Assembly (NCBI RefSeq): GCF_900104535.1
Contig: NZ_LT629710.1
Coordinates: forward strand, 2,294,001-2,358,000
Reading direction: 5' to 3'
From: Nakamurella panacisegetis
GTDB taxonomy: Bacteria > Actinomycetota > Actinomycetes > Mycobacteriales > Nakamurellaceae
DNA: 64,000 nt
Shown here: positions 20,474-28,561 of the stretch, piece by piece
How the letters are laid out: each line of letters begins with the position of its first letter
How positions within the stretch are numbered: the first letter of the stretch is position 1
Program-made: the position numbers and the translations under genes
Notes under the pieces: model-generated
What the model was told of the DNA's origin: nothing
The model's input: only the letters and a program-made list of their open reading frames with translations
The model's database searches: none

Positions 20474-21832
20474 TCAGGCCGGCGTGACCACCACCGCGCG
20501 GTCGGTCGGAGCCGTGATCCGCAGGGTCAGCACCAGCCCGACCGCCAGGACCAGCAGGATCCCGGCGATGCCGGCGCGGTCGGCGCCGAAGATCACGTGA
20601 GCGAACAGGGCGAACAGCAGGGGCGAGAGGAACGACACGGCGCGCCCGGTGGTGGCGTAGAGGCCGAACATCTGCCCCTCGTTGCCGGGAGGAGTCAGGC
20701 GGGCCATGAACGTCCTGGACGCCGACTGGGCCGGCCCGACGAACAGGCACAGCATCAGCCCCAGCACCCAGAACGGCCCCGGGCCGGACAGGAACATCAG
20801 GATGGACCCGCTGATCAGCAGACCGGCGAGGGAAAAGACGATGACCCGTTTCGGGCCGAGCAGGTCGTCGAACCGGCCGGCCACCAGTGCCCCGAGCGCG
20901 GCCACGATGTTGGCCGCCACCCCGAAGATCAGCACGTTGCCGGCGGTGAACCCGTAGACGGTGGCGGCCAGGATGGCGCCGAAATGGAAGATGCCGGCCA
21001 AGCCGTCCCGGAAGATGGCACTGGCCAGCAGGAACGTCGCCGCCGGCCGATCGGTGCGGATCAGCGACGCGATGTCGCGGAACAGGATCCGGTAGGCGGC
21101 CAGGAAGCCGACGCGCCGCTGCTTCGGGCCCGGCGGGATCTCCGGGACCTTGAACAGGACCGGCAGCGCCGACAGGGAGAACCAGACCGCGGCCACCAAC
21201 GCCACGATCCGGATGTTCAGCCCGCCGGCGGTGCTCACCCCGAAGAAGCCGCGGGTGTCACCGTCCCCGGAGATGAAGCCGTAGTAGCAGAACAACAGCA
21301 GGAAGATGCCGCCGAAGTAACCCATGGACCAACCGAAGCCGGAGACCCGGCCGATGTTGGACGGCGTGGAGATCTGCCGCAGCATGGAGTTGTAGAAGAC
21401 GGCGGCGATCTCGAAGAAGATCGAGCCGAGGCCGATCAACGCCGCGCCGAGGAAGAAGTAGTGGTAGTCGTCGCGCACCCAGAACAGGCCGACGATGGTG
21501 ATCGCGACCAGCGCCGAGTACACGGCCAGCGACCGCCGGCGCCGTCCCTCCGCGTCCGCCCGCTGGCCGGTCACCGGGGCCAGGACGGCGATCAGCAGGC
21601 CGGCGACCCCGATGGACAGCGCGTACCAGGTGTCGGCCGAGGCGCCGGTGATCGCCTTCAGTTCGGTCCCGACGCTGCCCGTGAGGTAGACCGAGAAGAC
21701 GAACGTGACGATCACCGTGTTGAACCCTGACGAGCCCCAGTCCCACAGACCCCAGGCGGCGATCTGGCCCCGGGTCACGGTCCCCTCGGCACCGGGCGAA
21801 CGCAGCGAGGGAGGGTCGACCCTGTTGTCCAT
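20474..21832 (-). CDS. MFS transporter, UMF1/Atg22-like family
   Basis: Cytoplasmic-membrane carrier of 452 residues with about twelve transmembrane segments. The N-terminal signature AAWGLWDWGSSGFNTVI is diagnostic of the UMF1 (Atg22-like) branch of the major facilitator superfamily. Yeast Atg22 exports amino acids from the vacuole, but bacterial substrates are not established. The cytoplasmic loop after segment 6 is long (about residues 215-245). It is 9 bases downstream of the tetR-like gene on the same strand and could be the last gene of that operon, before lplA. Confidence 0.85.
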   Translation of the reverse strand: MDNRVDPPSLRSPGAEGTVTRGQIAAWGLWDWGSSGFNTVIVTFVFSVYLTGSVGTELKAITGASADTWYALSIGVAGLLIAVLAPVTGQRADAEGRRRRSLAVYSALVAITIVGLFWVRDDYHYFFLGAALIGLGSIFFEIAAVFYNSMLRQISTPSNIGRVSGFGWSMGYFGGIFLLLFCYYGFISGDGDTRGFFGVSTAGGLNIRIVALVAAVWFSLSALPVLFKVPEIPPGPKQRRVGFLAAYRILFRDIASLIRTDRPAATFLLASAIFRDGLAGIFHFGAILAATVYGFTAGNVLIFGVAANIVAALGALVAGRFDDLLGPKRVIVFSLAGLLISGSILMFLSGPGPFWVLGLMLCLFVGPAQSASRTFMARLTPPGNEGQMFGLYATTGRAVSFLSPLLFALFAHVIFGADRAGIAGILLVLAVGLVLTLRITAPTDRAVVVTPA

Positions 21833-21841
21833 GGCGGCAGC

Positions 21842-22549
21842 CTAAGGTCTGGTGTCCACCGGCGGGTGCACGGCGCTCGGGTTGCGTCCGACGGCCGGCC
21901 GGGGCCGGCGCCCGGCCCGAGGTTCGCCCTCACCGGGGCTGAGCTGGGCGCCGGCGAGGGTGCCGGTGAGATAGGCCTGCAAGGTGGGCCCGACGGCGGC
22001 CGCGATCTCGGCTGTACCCAATTGGGTCAGGGCCTCCAACGCGAGCACGTACCGCCCGACGACGACCCCCAGGACCTGCGAGATCACCAGTCCAGTCCGC
22101 AGGTGGACCTCGCTCGGCGGGCAGTTCAGCGAGTGGAGCAGGCGGGTCACGATCTCCGCGGTGATGAACTCCCCGAGCGCCCGGGTGGTGGTCGGGTCGC
22201 CGATGGCGGTGCGGATGGCGGCGATCAGCGACGCGCCGGCCGGCGACTCCCAGACCTGCAGGATGGCGCCGATCATCCGGGTGCCCAGGCCGTCGGGCCC
22301 GTCGAGCACCAGTTGATCGACCACCGCCCGCGGGTCGACCGGCAACTGGACGGTGGCCAGGAACAGTTCGTCCTTGGAGCCGAAGTAGTGGTGCACCAGG
22401 GCCGGGTCGACGCCGGCCCCGGCCGCGATCCGGCGGATCGATGCCTTGGCGAACCCGTGGCCGGCAAACACCTTCCGCGCCGAGTCCAGGATCTGCCGGC
22501 GGGTGTCGGGGTTCCCCGGACGCCGGCCGGTCCGGGCCGGACCGGTCAA
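21842..22549 (-). CDS. TetR family transcriptional regulator
   Basis: 235 residues with an N-terminal TetR helix-turn-helix: RRQILDSARKVFAGHGFAKASIRRIA, then VDPALVHHYFGSKDELF. The C-terminal ligand domain is of the TetR_C type with conserved QVLGVVVGRYVLA. The C-tail is Pro/Arg-rich and probably disordered. Its ATG overlaps the permease stop by 4 bases, so it is translated with the ABC exporter upstream and probably regulates that operon in response to the exported compound. Confidence 0.9.
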   Translation of the reverse strand: MTGPARTGRRPGNPDTRRQILDSARKVFAGHGFAKASIRRIAAGAGVDPALVHHYFGSKDELFLATVQLPVDPRAVVDQLVLDGPDGLGTRMIGAILQVWESPAGASLIAAIRTAIGDPTTTRALGEFITAEIVTRLLHSLNCPPSEVHLRTGLVISQVLGVVVGRYVLALEALTQLGTAEIAAAVGPTLQAYLTGTLAGAQLSPGEGEPRAGRRPRPAVGRNPSAVHPPVDTRP

Positions 22550-23298
22550 TCCGTCCGCCTCCTCAAGGTGGCCGAGGCCAGCAGCAGGGCGATCAGTACG
22601 CAGCCGGCCATGACGGCCAGGTCACGCCACAGGAGCCCGGTCGGCTCGACATGCCGGCCGACCTGTCCGCATGCTTCGACGGCGTAGGAGAGCGGCATGA
22701 CATCGGAGACGATCTCCAGCCAACCGGCCATCGCCGGTCGGGGGACGAACAGGCCGCACAGCAGGATCTGCGGGATCACGATCACCGGTAGCAGCTGCAC
22801 GGCCTGGAACTCGGTGCGGGCAAAGGCCGAACACAACAGTCCGAGGCCGACGCCGAGCAGAGCCGTCAACACCGCCACCAGCACCACGTATTCGGCACCA
22901 CCGGCCGTTGACAGACCCAACAGCCAATAGGCGCAGGCGCACGTGACGGCGGCCTGGACCGCGGCGACGGCGCCGAACGCGATCCCGTAGCCGAACAGCA
23001 GGTCCACCGTCCTGGTCGGGGTGGTCATCAGGCGCTCGAGCGTCCCGGATGTTCGTTCGCGCAGCATGGCGATGCTGGTGAGCAGGAACATGATGATGAA
23101 CGGGAAGACCGCCAGCATCGTCAGGGTCACCGAGTTGAACTCGGCCGGGACGTTCTTGAACATGAAGTACAGCAAAGCGATCAACATGACCGGTACACCG
23201 ATGATCATGACGACGGTGCGGCGGTCGTGCCGGAGCTGGAGCAGGATCCGGCGGATGGTGGCCGACAGGATGTGCGGACGGCGGCCGACGGTCGTCAT
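22546..23298 (-). CDS. ABC-2 type exporter permease
   Basis: 250-residue membrane protein with six predicted transmembrane helices of the ABC-2 (drug/polyketide exporter) type. The amphipathic loop MLRERTSGTLERLMTTP is the usual coupling region after the second helix. The C-terminal LFVPRPAMAGWLEIVSDVMPLSYAVEA is typical of DrrB/YadH-like permeases. The ATG at 23298 overlaps the ATPase stop (ATGA), and its own stop overlaps the tetR start. The three genes form one exporter cassette. Substrate unknown. Confidence 0.9.
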   Translation of the reverse strand: MTTVGRRPHILSATIRRILLQLRHDRRTVVMIIGVPVMLIALLYFMFKNVPAEFNSVTLTMLAVFPFIIMFLLTSIAMLRERTSGTLERLMTTPTRTVDLLFGYGIAFGAVAAVQAAVTCACAYWLLGLSTAGGAEYVVLVAVLTALLGVGLGLLCSAFARTEFQAVQLLPVIVIPQILLCGLFVPRPAMAGWLEIVSDVMPLSYAVEACGQVGRHVEPTGLLWRDLAVMAGCVLIALLLASATLRRRTD

Positions 23299-24029
23299 GC
23301 CGACGCCTGGGCCTGGCGACGGATCAGCGTCAGGAACGCCGCATCGAGATCGTCGGTGCCGGCCATGCGCTTGACGGCGTCCGGGGTGTCGTCGGCCAGC
23401 AGGCCGCCGTCGCGGATCAACATCAGGTGGTCGCAGCGGTTGGCCTCGTCCATCACGTGGCTCGTCACGATCACGGTGGCCCCGGCGGCCGCCCTGACCC
23501 GGAGCGAGTTCCACAGTTCCTCCCGCAGCACCGGGTCCTGCCCGACCGTCGGTTCGTCCAGCACCAGCACCTCGGGCGCGCCGACCAGCGCGCAGGCCAG
23601 GCTGGCCCGGGACCGTTGTCCGCCGGACAGGGTGCTCACCAGCTGGTCGGCGGCCGCCCCCAGGCCGACCTCTTCGATCACCGAATCGGCTGTCCCCGGG
23701 CCGGCCGGGACGAGCGCGGCGAAGTAGCGGGCGTTCTCCCGCACGGTCAGGTCGGGGTAGATCGACGGAGCCTGGGTCAGGTAGCCCAGACGCCGCCGGA
23801 TCGACGCGGACCCGGCCGGCTCGCCCAGCACGGTCACGGTGCCGGACGCGATGCGCTGCACCCCCACGATCGCCCGGATCAGGGTCGACTTCCCGGCCCC
23901 GGACGGCCCGAGGAGACCGGTGATCCGGCCCTGCTCCATCCGGCACGAGAGGTGCTGCAGCACGAGCTGCCGTCGGCGACCGGCACCACGTAGAACGGTG
24001 AGGTCGCAGACCTCGACGGCGATGTCCAT
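23295..24029 (-). CDS. ABC exporter ATP-binding protein
   Basis: 244-residue nucleotide-binding subunit. It contains Walker A GPSGAGKST, Q-loop YLTQAPS, signature LSGGQRSRAS, Walker B VLVLDEPT and the switch His in VTSHVMDE. It pairs with the adjacent ABC-2 permease, presumably as a homodimer. First gene of the exporter operon; the start ATG at 24029 follows a gap of 124 bases to the divergent GNAT gene, where the operon promoter and TetR operator should lie. No clear palindrome was found there by eye. Confidence 0.92.
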   Translation of the reverse strand: MDIAVEVCDLTVLRGAGRRRQLVLQHLSCRMEQGRITGLLGPSGAGKSTLIRAIVGVQRIASGTVTVLGEPAGSASIRRRLGYLTQAPSIYPDLTVRENARYFAALVPAGPGTADSVIEEVGLGAAADQLVSTLSGGQRSRASLACALVGAPEVLVLDEPTVGQDPVLREELWNSLRVRAAAGATVIVTSHVMDEANRCDHLMLIRDGGLLADDTPDAVKRMAGTDDLDAAFLTLIRRQAQASA

Positions 24030-24153
24030 GGCGCCTCCCGGAACCGTAATTCAACGGGTGATGACTTCACTGTAGAAGGCGGCGGCGCGGCCCGTCAACG
24101 GTTCGCCGATCCTTGGCGCGCGAGGGCCCGGCCGCGGTGGATACGCTTGATCC

Positions 24154-24627
24154 ATGGACGATCCGGTGGTGGTCCGACGGGCCACGATGTCGGACGTCGA
24201 CGGCCTGGTCGCCTCCGGGGTCAGCCTGTTCCGGGAAGACTGTATCGTCCACGATCGGCTCCGGAATCCCGAGTGGGCGGCCGTCAACGCAGCCGACTAC
24301 GAGACCGGCAACCTGGCCGATCCCGACCTGCTGGTGCTGGTCGCGGTACACGGACGAGCGGTGGTCGGACATCTGACCGGCGGGTTCGACGCCGAGCCGG
24401 CCACATGGCTCGCCCCGACGGTGGACCTGATCAGCCTCAACGTGATGGCCGAGTGGCGCGGGCAGTCCATCGGGACCCGATTGATGGGGGAGTTCAAGGC
24501 CTGGGCCCGCGGGCGCGGCGCGGTGCGGTGCCGCGTGACCGCCTACAGCGCCAACCAGGGGGCCATCCGCTTCTACCGCCGGCACGGCTTCGCGTCGTTG
24601 CAGACGACGTTGGCCGCCGACCTCTGA
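24154..24627 (+). CDS. GNAT family N-acetyltransferase
   Basis: 157-residue acetyl-CoA-dependent acyltransferase. The fold is recognised from the MSDVDGLVASGVSLFRED start, the central LISLNVMAEWRGQSIGTRLMGEF segment with the Q/RxxGxG/A acetyl-CoA loop (here RGQSIGTR), and the closing YSANQGAIRFYRRHGF. Substrate cannot be inferred. It lies 32 bases upstream of pta and may be cotranscribed. Confidence 0.88.
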   Translation: MDDPVVVRRATMSDVDGLVASGVSLFREDCIVHDRLRNPEWAAVNAADYETGNLADPDLLVLVAVHGRAVVGHLTGGFDAEPATWLAPTVDLISLNVMAEWRGQSIGTRLMGEFKAWARGRGAVRCRVTAYSANQGAIRFYRRHGFASLQTTLAADL

Positions 24628-24659
24628 TCCGGCGGCGCCGGCCCGATACCCTGACGCCC

Positions 24660-26747
24660 ATGTCGCGCAGCGTGTACATCGCCTCACCCGAGGGTGAATC
24701 GGGCAAGTCAACGGTCGCGTTGGGTCTGGTCAACCTGCTCAGCCGGCAGGTCGGCCGGGTGGGGATCTTCCGCCCGGTCACCGAGTCGAGCAAGAGCACC
24801 GACCTGGTGGTGGAGCTGCTGATCGCGCAGCCCGCGGTGGAGCAGACCTACGACGAGGCGATCGGGGTCAGTTACGAGGTCATGCACTCCGATCCCGACG
24901 CGGCCCTGATGGAGATCGTGCGCCGGTTCCACGACCTGGTGAACCGCTTCGACGTGCTGCTGGTGCTCGGCAGCGACTACACCGACGTCTCCACGCCCAG
25001 CGAACTGGCGTTCAACGCCAAGGTGGCGGCCAACCTCGGTTCGCCGGTGGTGCTGGTCGTGCACGGCCGGGGGCGGACGCCGGAGCAGGTCAGGATGGCC
25101 GCCGACTTCGCGGTCACCGAACTCGCTGCGGCCCACGCGCGCCCGGTCGCGCTGATCGCCAACCGCGTCGATCCCGAGGAACTCGAAGCGGTCAGGGCCG
25201 AACTCGGGCGCGACTCGACATTGCCGGTGGCGGCCATCCCCGAGGTGCCGGTGTTGGTGGCGCCGACGGTCGGAGCGCTCCTGCAGGCCTGTGACGGACG
25301 GCTGCTGCGGGGGAACCCAGCCTGGCTGCAGCGGGAGGCTCTCGGATTCGTGGTGGCCGCGATGTCCCTGCCCAACGTTCTCACCCGCCTGGTCGAGGAC
25401 GTTCTGGTGATCGCCCCCGGTGATCGTTACGACCTGCTGCCCGGCCTGCTGATGGCGCATCAGTCCGGCACCTTCCCGCACCTGTCGGCGATCGTCCTGA
25501 CCGGCGGCTACGTGCCGCCGGAGCCGGTGACCCGGTTGCTGGACGGCGTCCCGCAGGAGCTCCCGATCATCATCACCGAACTCGGGACGTTCGAGACGGC
25601 AACCATTTTCGCCGGGGCACGAGGCCGGCTCACGGCCGATTCGCGGGTGAAGCTGGAAACCGCGCTCCGGGTGTTCGACGACTCGGTCGACGGCGACGCC
25701 CTGCTCCGGGCGATCGATGTCGGTGGCGGCACGACGATGACGCCCCTGATGTTCCAGTTCCAGCTGATCGAGCGGGCCCGATCCAGTCGTCGTCACGTCG
25801 TGCTGCCGGAGGGCGAGGACGAGCGGATCCTGCGGGCCACGGCCAGTCTGCTTCGGCTCGGCGTGGCCGACCTGACCCTGCTCGGCGACGAGAACGTGGT
25901 GCGCGCCAAGGCATCCGCTGCGGGCCTGGACATCAGCGGGGCGAAGATCCAGTCGCCGACCGACCGGGCTCTGGTCGAGACGTTCGCCGCCGAGTACACC
26001 CGGCTGCGGGCGGCCAAGGGCATGACGATGGAGCAGGCCAGGACCATCGTCACCGACGTCTCCTACTTCGGCACCATGATGGTCCACCTCGGCCTGGCCG
26101 ACGGCATGGTGTCCGGTGCCATGCACACCACCGCGCATACCATCAAGCCGTCGTTCGAGATCATCAAGACGGTGCCCGGGACGGCGATCGTCTCCAGCGT
26201 GTTCCTGATGTGCCTGGCCGACCGGGTGCTGGTGTACGGCGACTGTGCCGTGAATCCGGACCCGACGGCCGAACAGCTGGCCGACATCGCCATCTCCAGC
26301 GCGACCACGGCCCAGCAGTTCGGCATCGAACCGCGGGTGGCGATGCTCTCGTACTCCACCGGGTCCTCCGGCGCCGGTGCGGACGTCGACAAGGTCAGGC
26401 GGGCCACCGATCTCGTACACCAATTGCGGCCGGACCTGCTGGTCGAGGGGCCGATCCAGTACGACGCCGCCGTCGACCCGGACGTGGCCGCGACCAAACT
26501 CCCGAATTCGAACGTGGCCGGAAAGGCGACCGTGCTGATCTTCCCGGATCTCAACACCGGCAACAACACCTACAAGGCGGTGCAGCGCAGCGCCGGCGCG
26601 GTGGCCATCGGCCCGGTGCTGCAGGGCCTCAACCGGCCGGTCAACGACCTCTCCCGGGGGGCGCTGGTGGCCGACATCGTGAACACCGTGGCCATCACCG
26701 CGATCCAGGCCCAGAGCTCGCCGGCCGGAACGGCGCAGGCGACATGA
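24660..26747 (+). CDS. pta: Phosphate acetyltransferase (long form)
   Basis: Converts acetyl-CoA plus phosphate to acetyl phosphate in the Pta-AckA pathway. 695 residues, the long three-domain form: an N-terminal P-loop domain of BioD/CobQ type (EGESGKSTVALGL), a central DRTGG-like domain (about 210-330), and the C-terminal PTA/PTB catalytic domain beginning near RRHVVLPEGEDERILRA. The substrate-binding SYSTGSSG and late NTGNNTYKAVQR motifs are present. The ATG at 24660 is chosen because the P-loop follows within 15 residues. Its stop overlaps the ackA start. Confidence 0.94.
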   Translation: MSRSVYIASPEGESGKSTVALGLVNLLSRQVGRVGIFRPVTESSKSTDLVVELLIAQPAVEQTYDEAIGVSYEVMHSDPDAALMEIVRRFHDLVNRFDVLLVLGSDYTDVSTPSELAFNAKVAANLGSPVVLVVHGRGRTPEQVRMAADFAVTELAAAHARPVALIANRVDPEELEAVRAELGRDSTLPVAAIPEVPVLVAPTVGALLQACDGRLLRGNPAWLQREALGFVVAAMSLPNVLTRLVEDVLVIAPGDRYDLLPGLLMAHQSGTFPHLSAIVLTGGYVPPEPVTRLLDGVPQELPIIITELGTFETATIFAGARGRLTADSRVKLETALRVFDDSVDGDALLRAIDVGGGTTMTPLMFQFQLIERARSSRRHVVLPEGEDERILRATASLLRLGVADLTLLGDENVVRAKASAAGLDISGAKIQSPTDRALVETFAAEYTRLRAAKGMTMEQARTIVTDVSYFGTMMVHLGLADGMVSGAMHTTAHTIKPSFEIIKTVPGTAIVSSVFLMCLADRVLVYGDCAVNPDPTAEQLADIAISSATTAQQFGIEPRVAMLSYSTGSSGAGADVDKVRRATDLVHQLRPDLLVEGPIQYDAAVDPDVAATKLPNSNVAGKATVLIFPDLNTGNNTYKAVQRSAGAVAIGPVLQGLNRPVNDLSRGALVADIVNTVAITAIQAQSSPAGTAQAT

Positions 26748-28036
26748 CCGAGGGCACCCACCGCGTGTTGGTGATGAACTCCGGCTCCTCGTCGATGAAG
26801 TACCAGCTGATCGACGTGGTCGACGGGACGGCGGTGGCCGGCGGACTGATCGAGCGGATCGGCCAGGCCGTCGGTCACGCGTCCCACCGGTTCGCCGGCA
26901 ACGAAACCTCCTTCGACGGGCCGATTCCCGATCACGCGACGGCGGTGCGGATCATGCAGCAGCTGTTCGTCGATTCCGGCCGCCCGTTGCAGACCGGTGC
27001 GATGACCGCCGTCGGGCACCGGGTGGTGCACGGCGGGTCGCTGTTCGGCGACCCGGTGCTGATCGACGACGAGGTGCTGCGGCAGATCCGCGACCTTTCC
27101 GCTCTGGCTCCCCTGCACAACCCGGCCAATGCCACGGGCATCGAACAGGCCATGGCTGCCTTCCCGGGCGTTCCGCAGGTGGCGGTGTTCGACACGGCCT
27201 TCTTCCGCACCCTCCCGGCGGCCGCGTACACCTACGCGATCGACCGGGAAACCGCTGCCGCGCAACAGATCCGGCGATACGGATTCCACGGCACATCACA
27301 CCAGTACGTCTCCGGGCGGGTGGCCACCGTGCTGGGCCGGCCGCTGGAGGACTTCAACCAGATCGTGCTCCACCTGGGCAACGGGGCGTCGGCCTCGGCC
27401 ATCCGCGGCGGGGTCGCGGTCGAGACGTCCATGGGCCTGACGCCGCTGGAGGGGTTGGTCATGGGTACGCGCAGTGGCGACCTCGACCCGGGGGCGATCC
27501 TGCACCTGTTGCGGACCGGTGGTCTGGACGTGGACGGACTGGACGCGCTGCTGAACCGCCGCTCGGGGTTGCTCGGCCTGTCCGGCGTGAGCGACTTCCG
27601 GGACCTGGCCGACCTGGTCGCGGCCGGCGATGCCGATGCCACCGTGGCCCTCGACGTGTACTGCCACCGCATCCGCAAGTACATCGGGGCGTACCTGGCC
27701 GTGCTCGGCGGGGTCGACGTGATCACCTTCACCGCCGGGGTGGGTGAGAACGCCGCCGATGTGCGGGCCCGCATCATGACCGGCCTCGAGGGTCTGGGCA
27801 TCTCGGTCGATCCCGCCCGCAACGCGGTCCGTTCGTCCGAGCCGCGGATCATCTCACCCGACGGCGCGCCGGTGACGGTAATGGTGATCCCGACCGACGA
27901 GGAACTCGCCATCGCGCGGGCCGCGGCCGAGCTGGTCTCGCTGGTCGCGGGGACGGCGGTGTCGGCTCACCCCGCCCGGCCGGGTCGCGCTACGGTCGGA
28001 AGGAGAACCGCCCCGACCCCGAGGAGCTCGTCATGA
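26744..28036 (+). CDS. ackA: Acetate kinase
   Basis: Transfers phosphate between acetyl phosphate and ADP to yield acetate and ATP. 430 residues. Family motifs present: [13 protein letters not shown] near the N-terminus, [27 protein letters not shown], the phosphate-loop MGLTPLEGL, and FTAGVGENA near the C-terminus. The last 30 residues form a Pro/Arg/Thr-rich extension beyond the usual length. It overlaps pta upstream and the PEBP gene downstream by 4 bases each, so the three are translationally coupled. Confidence 0.94.
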   Translation: MTEGTHRVLVMNSGSSSMKYQLIDVVDGTAVAGGLIERIGQAVGHASHRFAGNETSFDGPIPDHATAVRIMQQLFVDSGRPLQTGAMTAVGHRVVHGGSLFGDPVLIDDEVLRQIRDLSALAPLHNPANATGIEQAMAAFPGVPQVAVFDTAFFRTLPAAAYTYAIDRETAAAQQIRRYGFHGTSHQYVSGRVATVLGRPLEDFNQIVLHLGNGASASAIRGGVAVETSMGLTPLEGLVMGTRSGDLDPGAILHLLRTGGLDVDGLDALLNRRSGLLGLSGVSDFRDLADLVAAGDADATVALDVYCHRIRKYIGAYLAVLGGVDVITFTAGVGENAADVRARIMTGLEGLGISVDPARNAVRSSEPRIISPDGAPVTVMVIPTDEELAIARAAAELVSLVAGTAVSAHPARPGRATVGRRTAPTPRSSS

Positions 28037-28560
28037 CGCTGGACCGTCCCGTTGCCCCCGATCCGTACGACCTGCTCCCGTCGGTCGGCACCTTCACCGT
28101 CAGCAGCAACGACGTCCGCGACGGTGAGCCGGTGGCGGATCGGTACGCCGGTGGCCACGGCAACGTGTCACCGCAGTTGAGCTGGTCCGGATTCCCGGCC
28201 CAGACGCAGAGCTTCGCCGTCACCTGCTTCGATCCCGACGCCCCGATCCCGAGCGGTTTCTGGCACTGGGCGGTGGCCGGCATCCCGGCCGACGTGACCA
28301 GCCTGGCCCAGGGGGCGGGCGACGGAAAAGCGTTGCCCGGCGGCGCCTTCCAGCTGCGCAACGACGCGGGCCAGGTCGGCTACACCGGCCCGATGCCGCC
28401 GCCCGGCGACCGGGCGCACCGCTACTACTTCGTCGTGCACGCCCTCGACGTGCCGGCGCTCGAGATCGACGACTCGGTCACGCCGGCGTACCTGTCGTTC
28501 AACCTGGTGTTCCACACGCTGGCCCGGGCCGTCATCGTGCCGACCTACCAGGTGCGGTGA
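28033..28560 (+). CDS. YbhB/YbcL family PEBP-like protein
   Basis: 175-residue phosphatidylethanolamine-binding-protein family member. It shows the ligand-pocket strings [11 protein letters not shown] and [12 protein letters not shown], and the later [18 protein letters not shown]. Bacterial members have no settled function (proposed ligand or kinase-inhibitor roles). The start codon overlaps the ackA stop, an unusual partner for acetate kinase. Convergent with the DUF262 gene, with a single base between the stops. Confidence 0.9.
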   Translation: MTLDRPVAPDPYDLLPSVGTFTVSSNDVRDGEPVADRYAGGHGNVSPQLSWSGFPAQTQSFAVTCFDPDAPIPSGFWHWAVAGIPADVTSLAQGAGDGKALPGGAFQLRNDAGQVGYTGPMPPPGDRAHRYYFVVHALDVPALEIDDSVTPAYLSFNLVFHTLARAVIVPTYQVR

Positions 28561-28561
28561 A

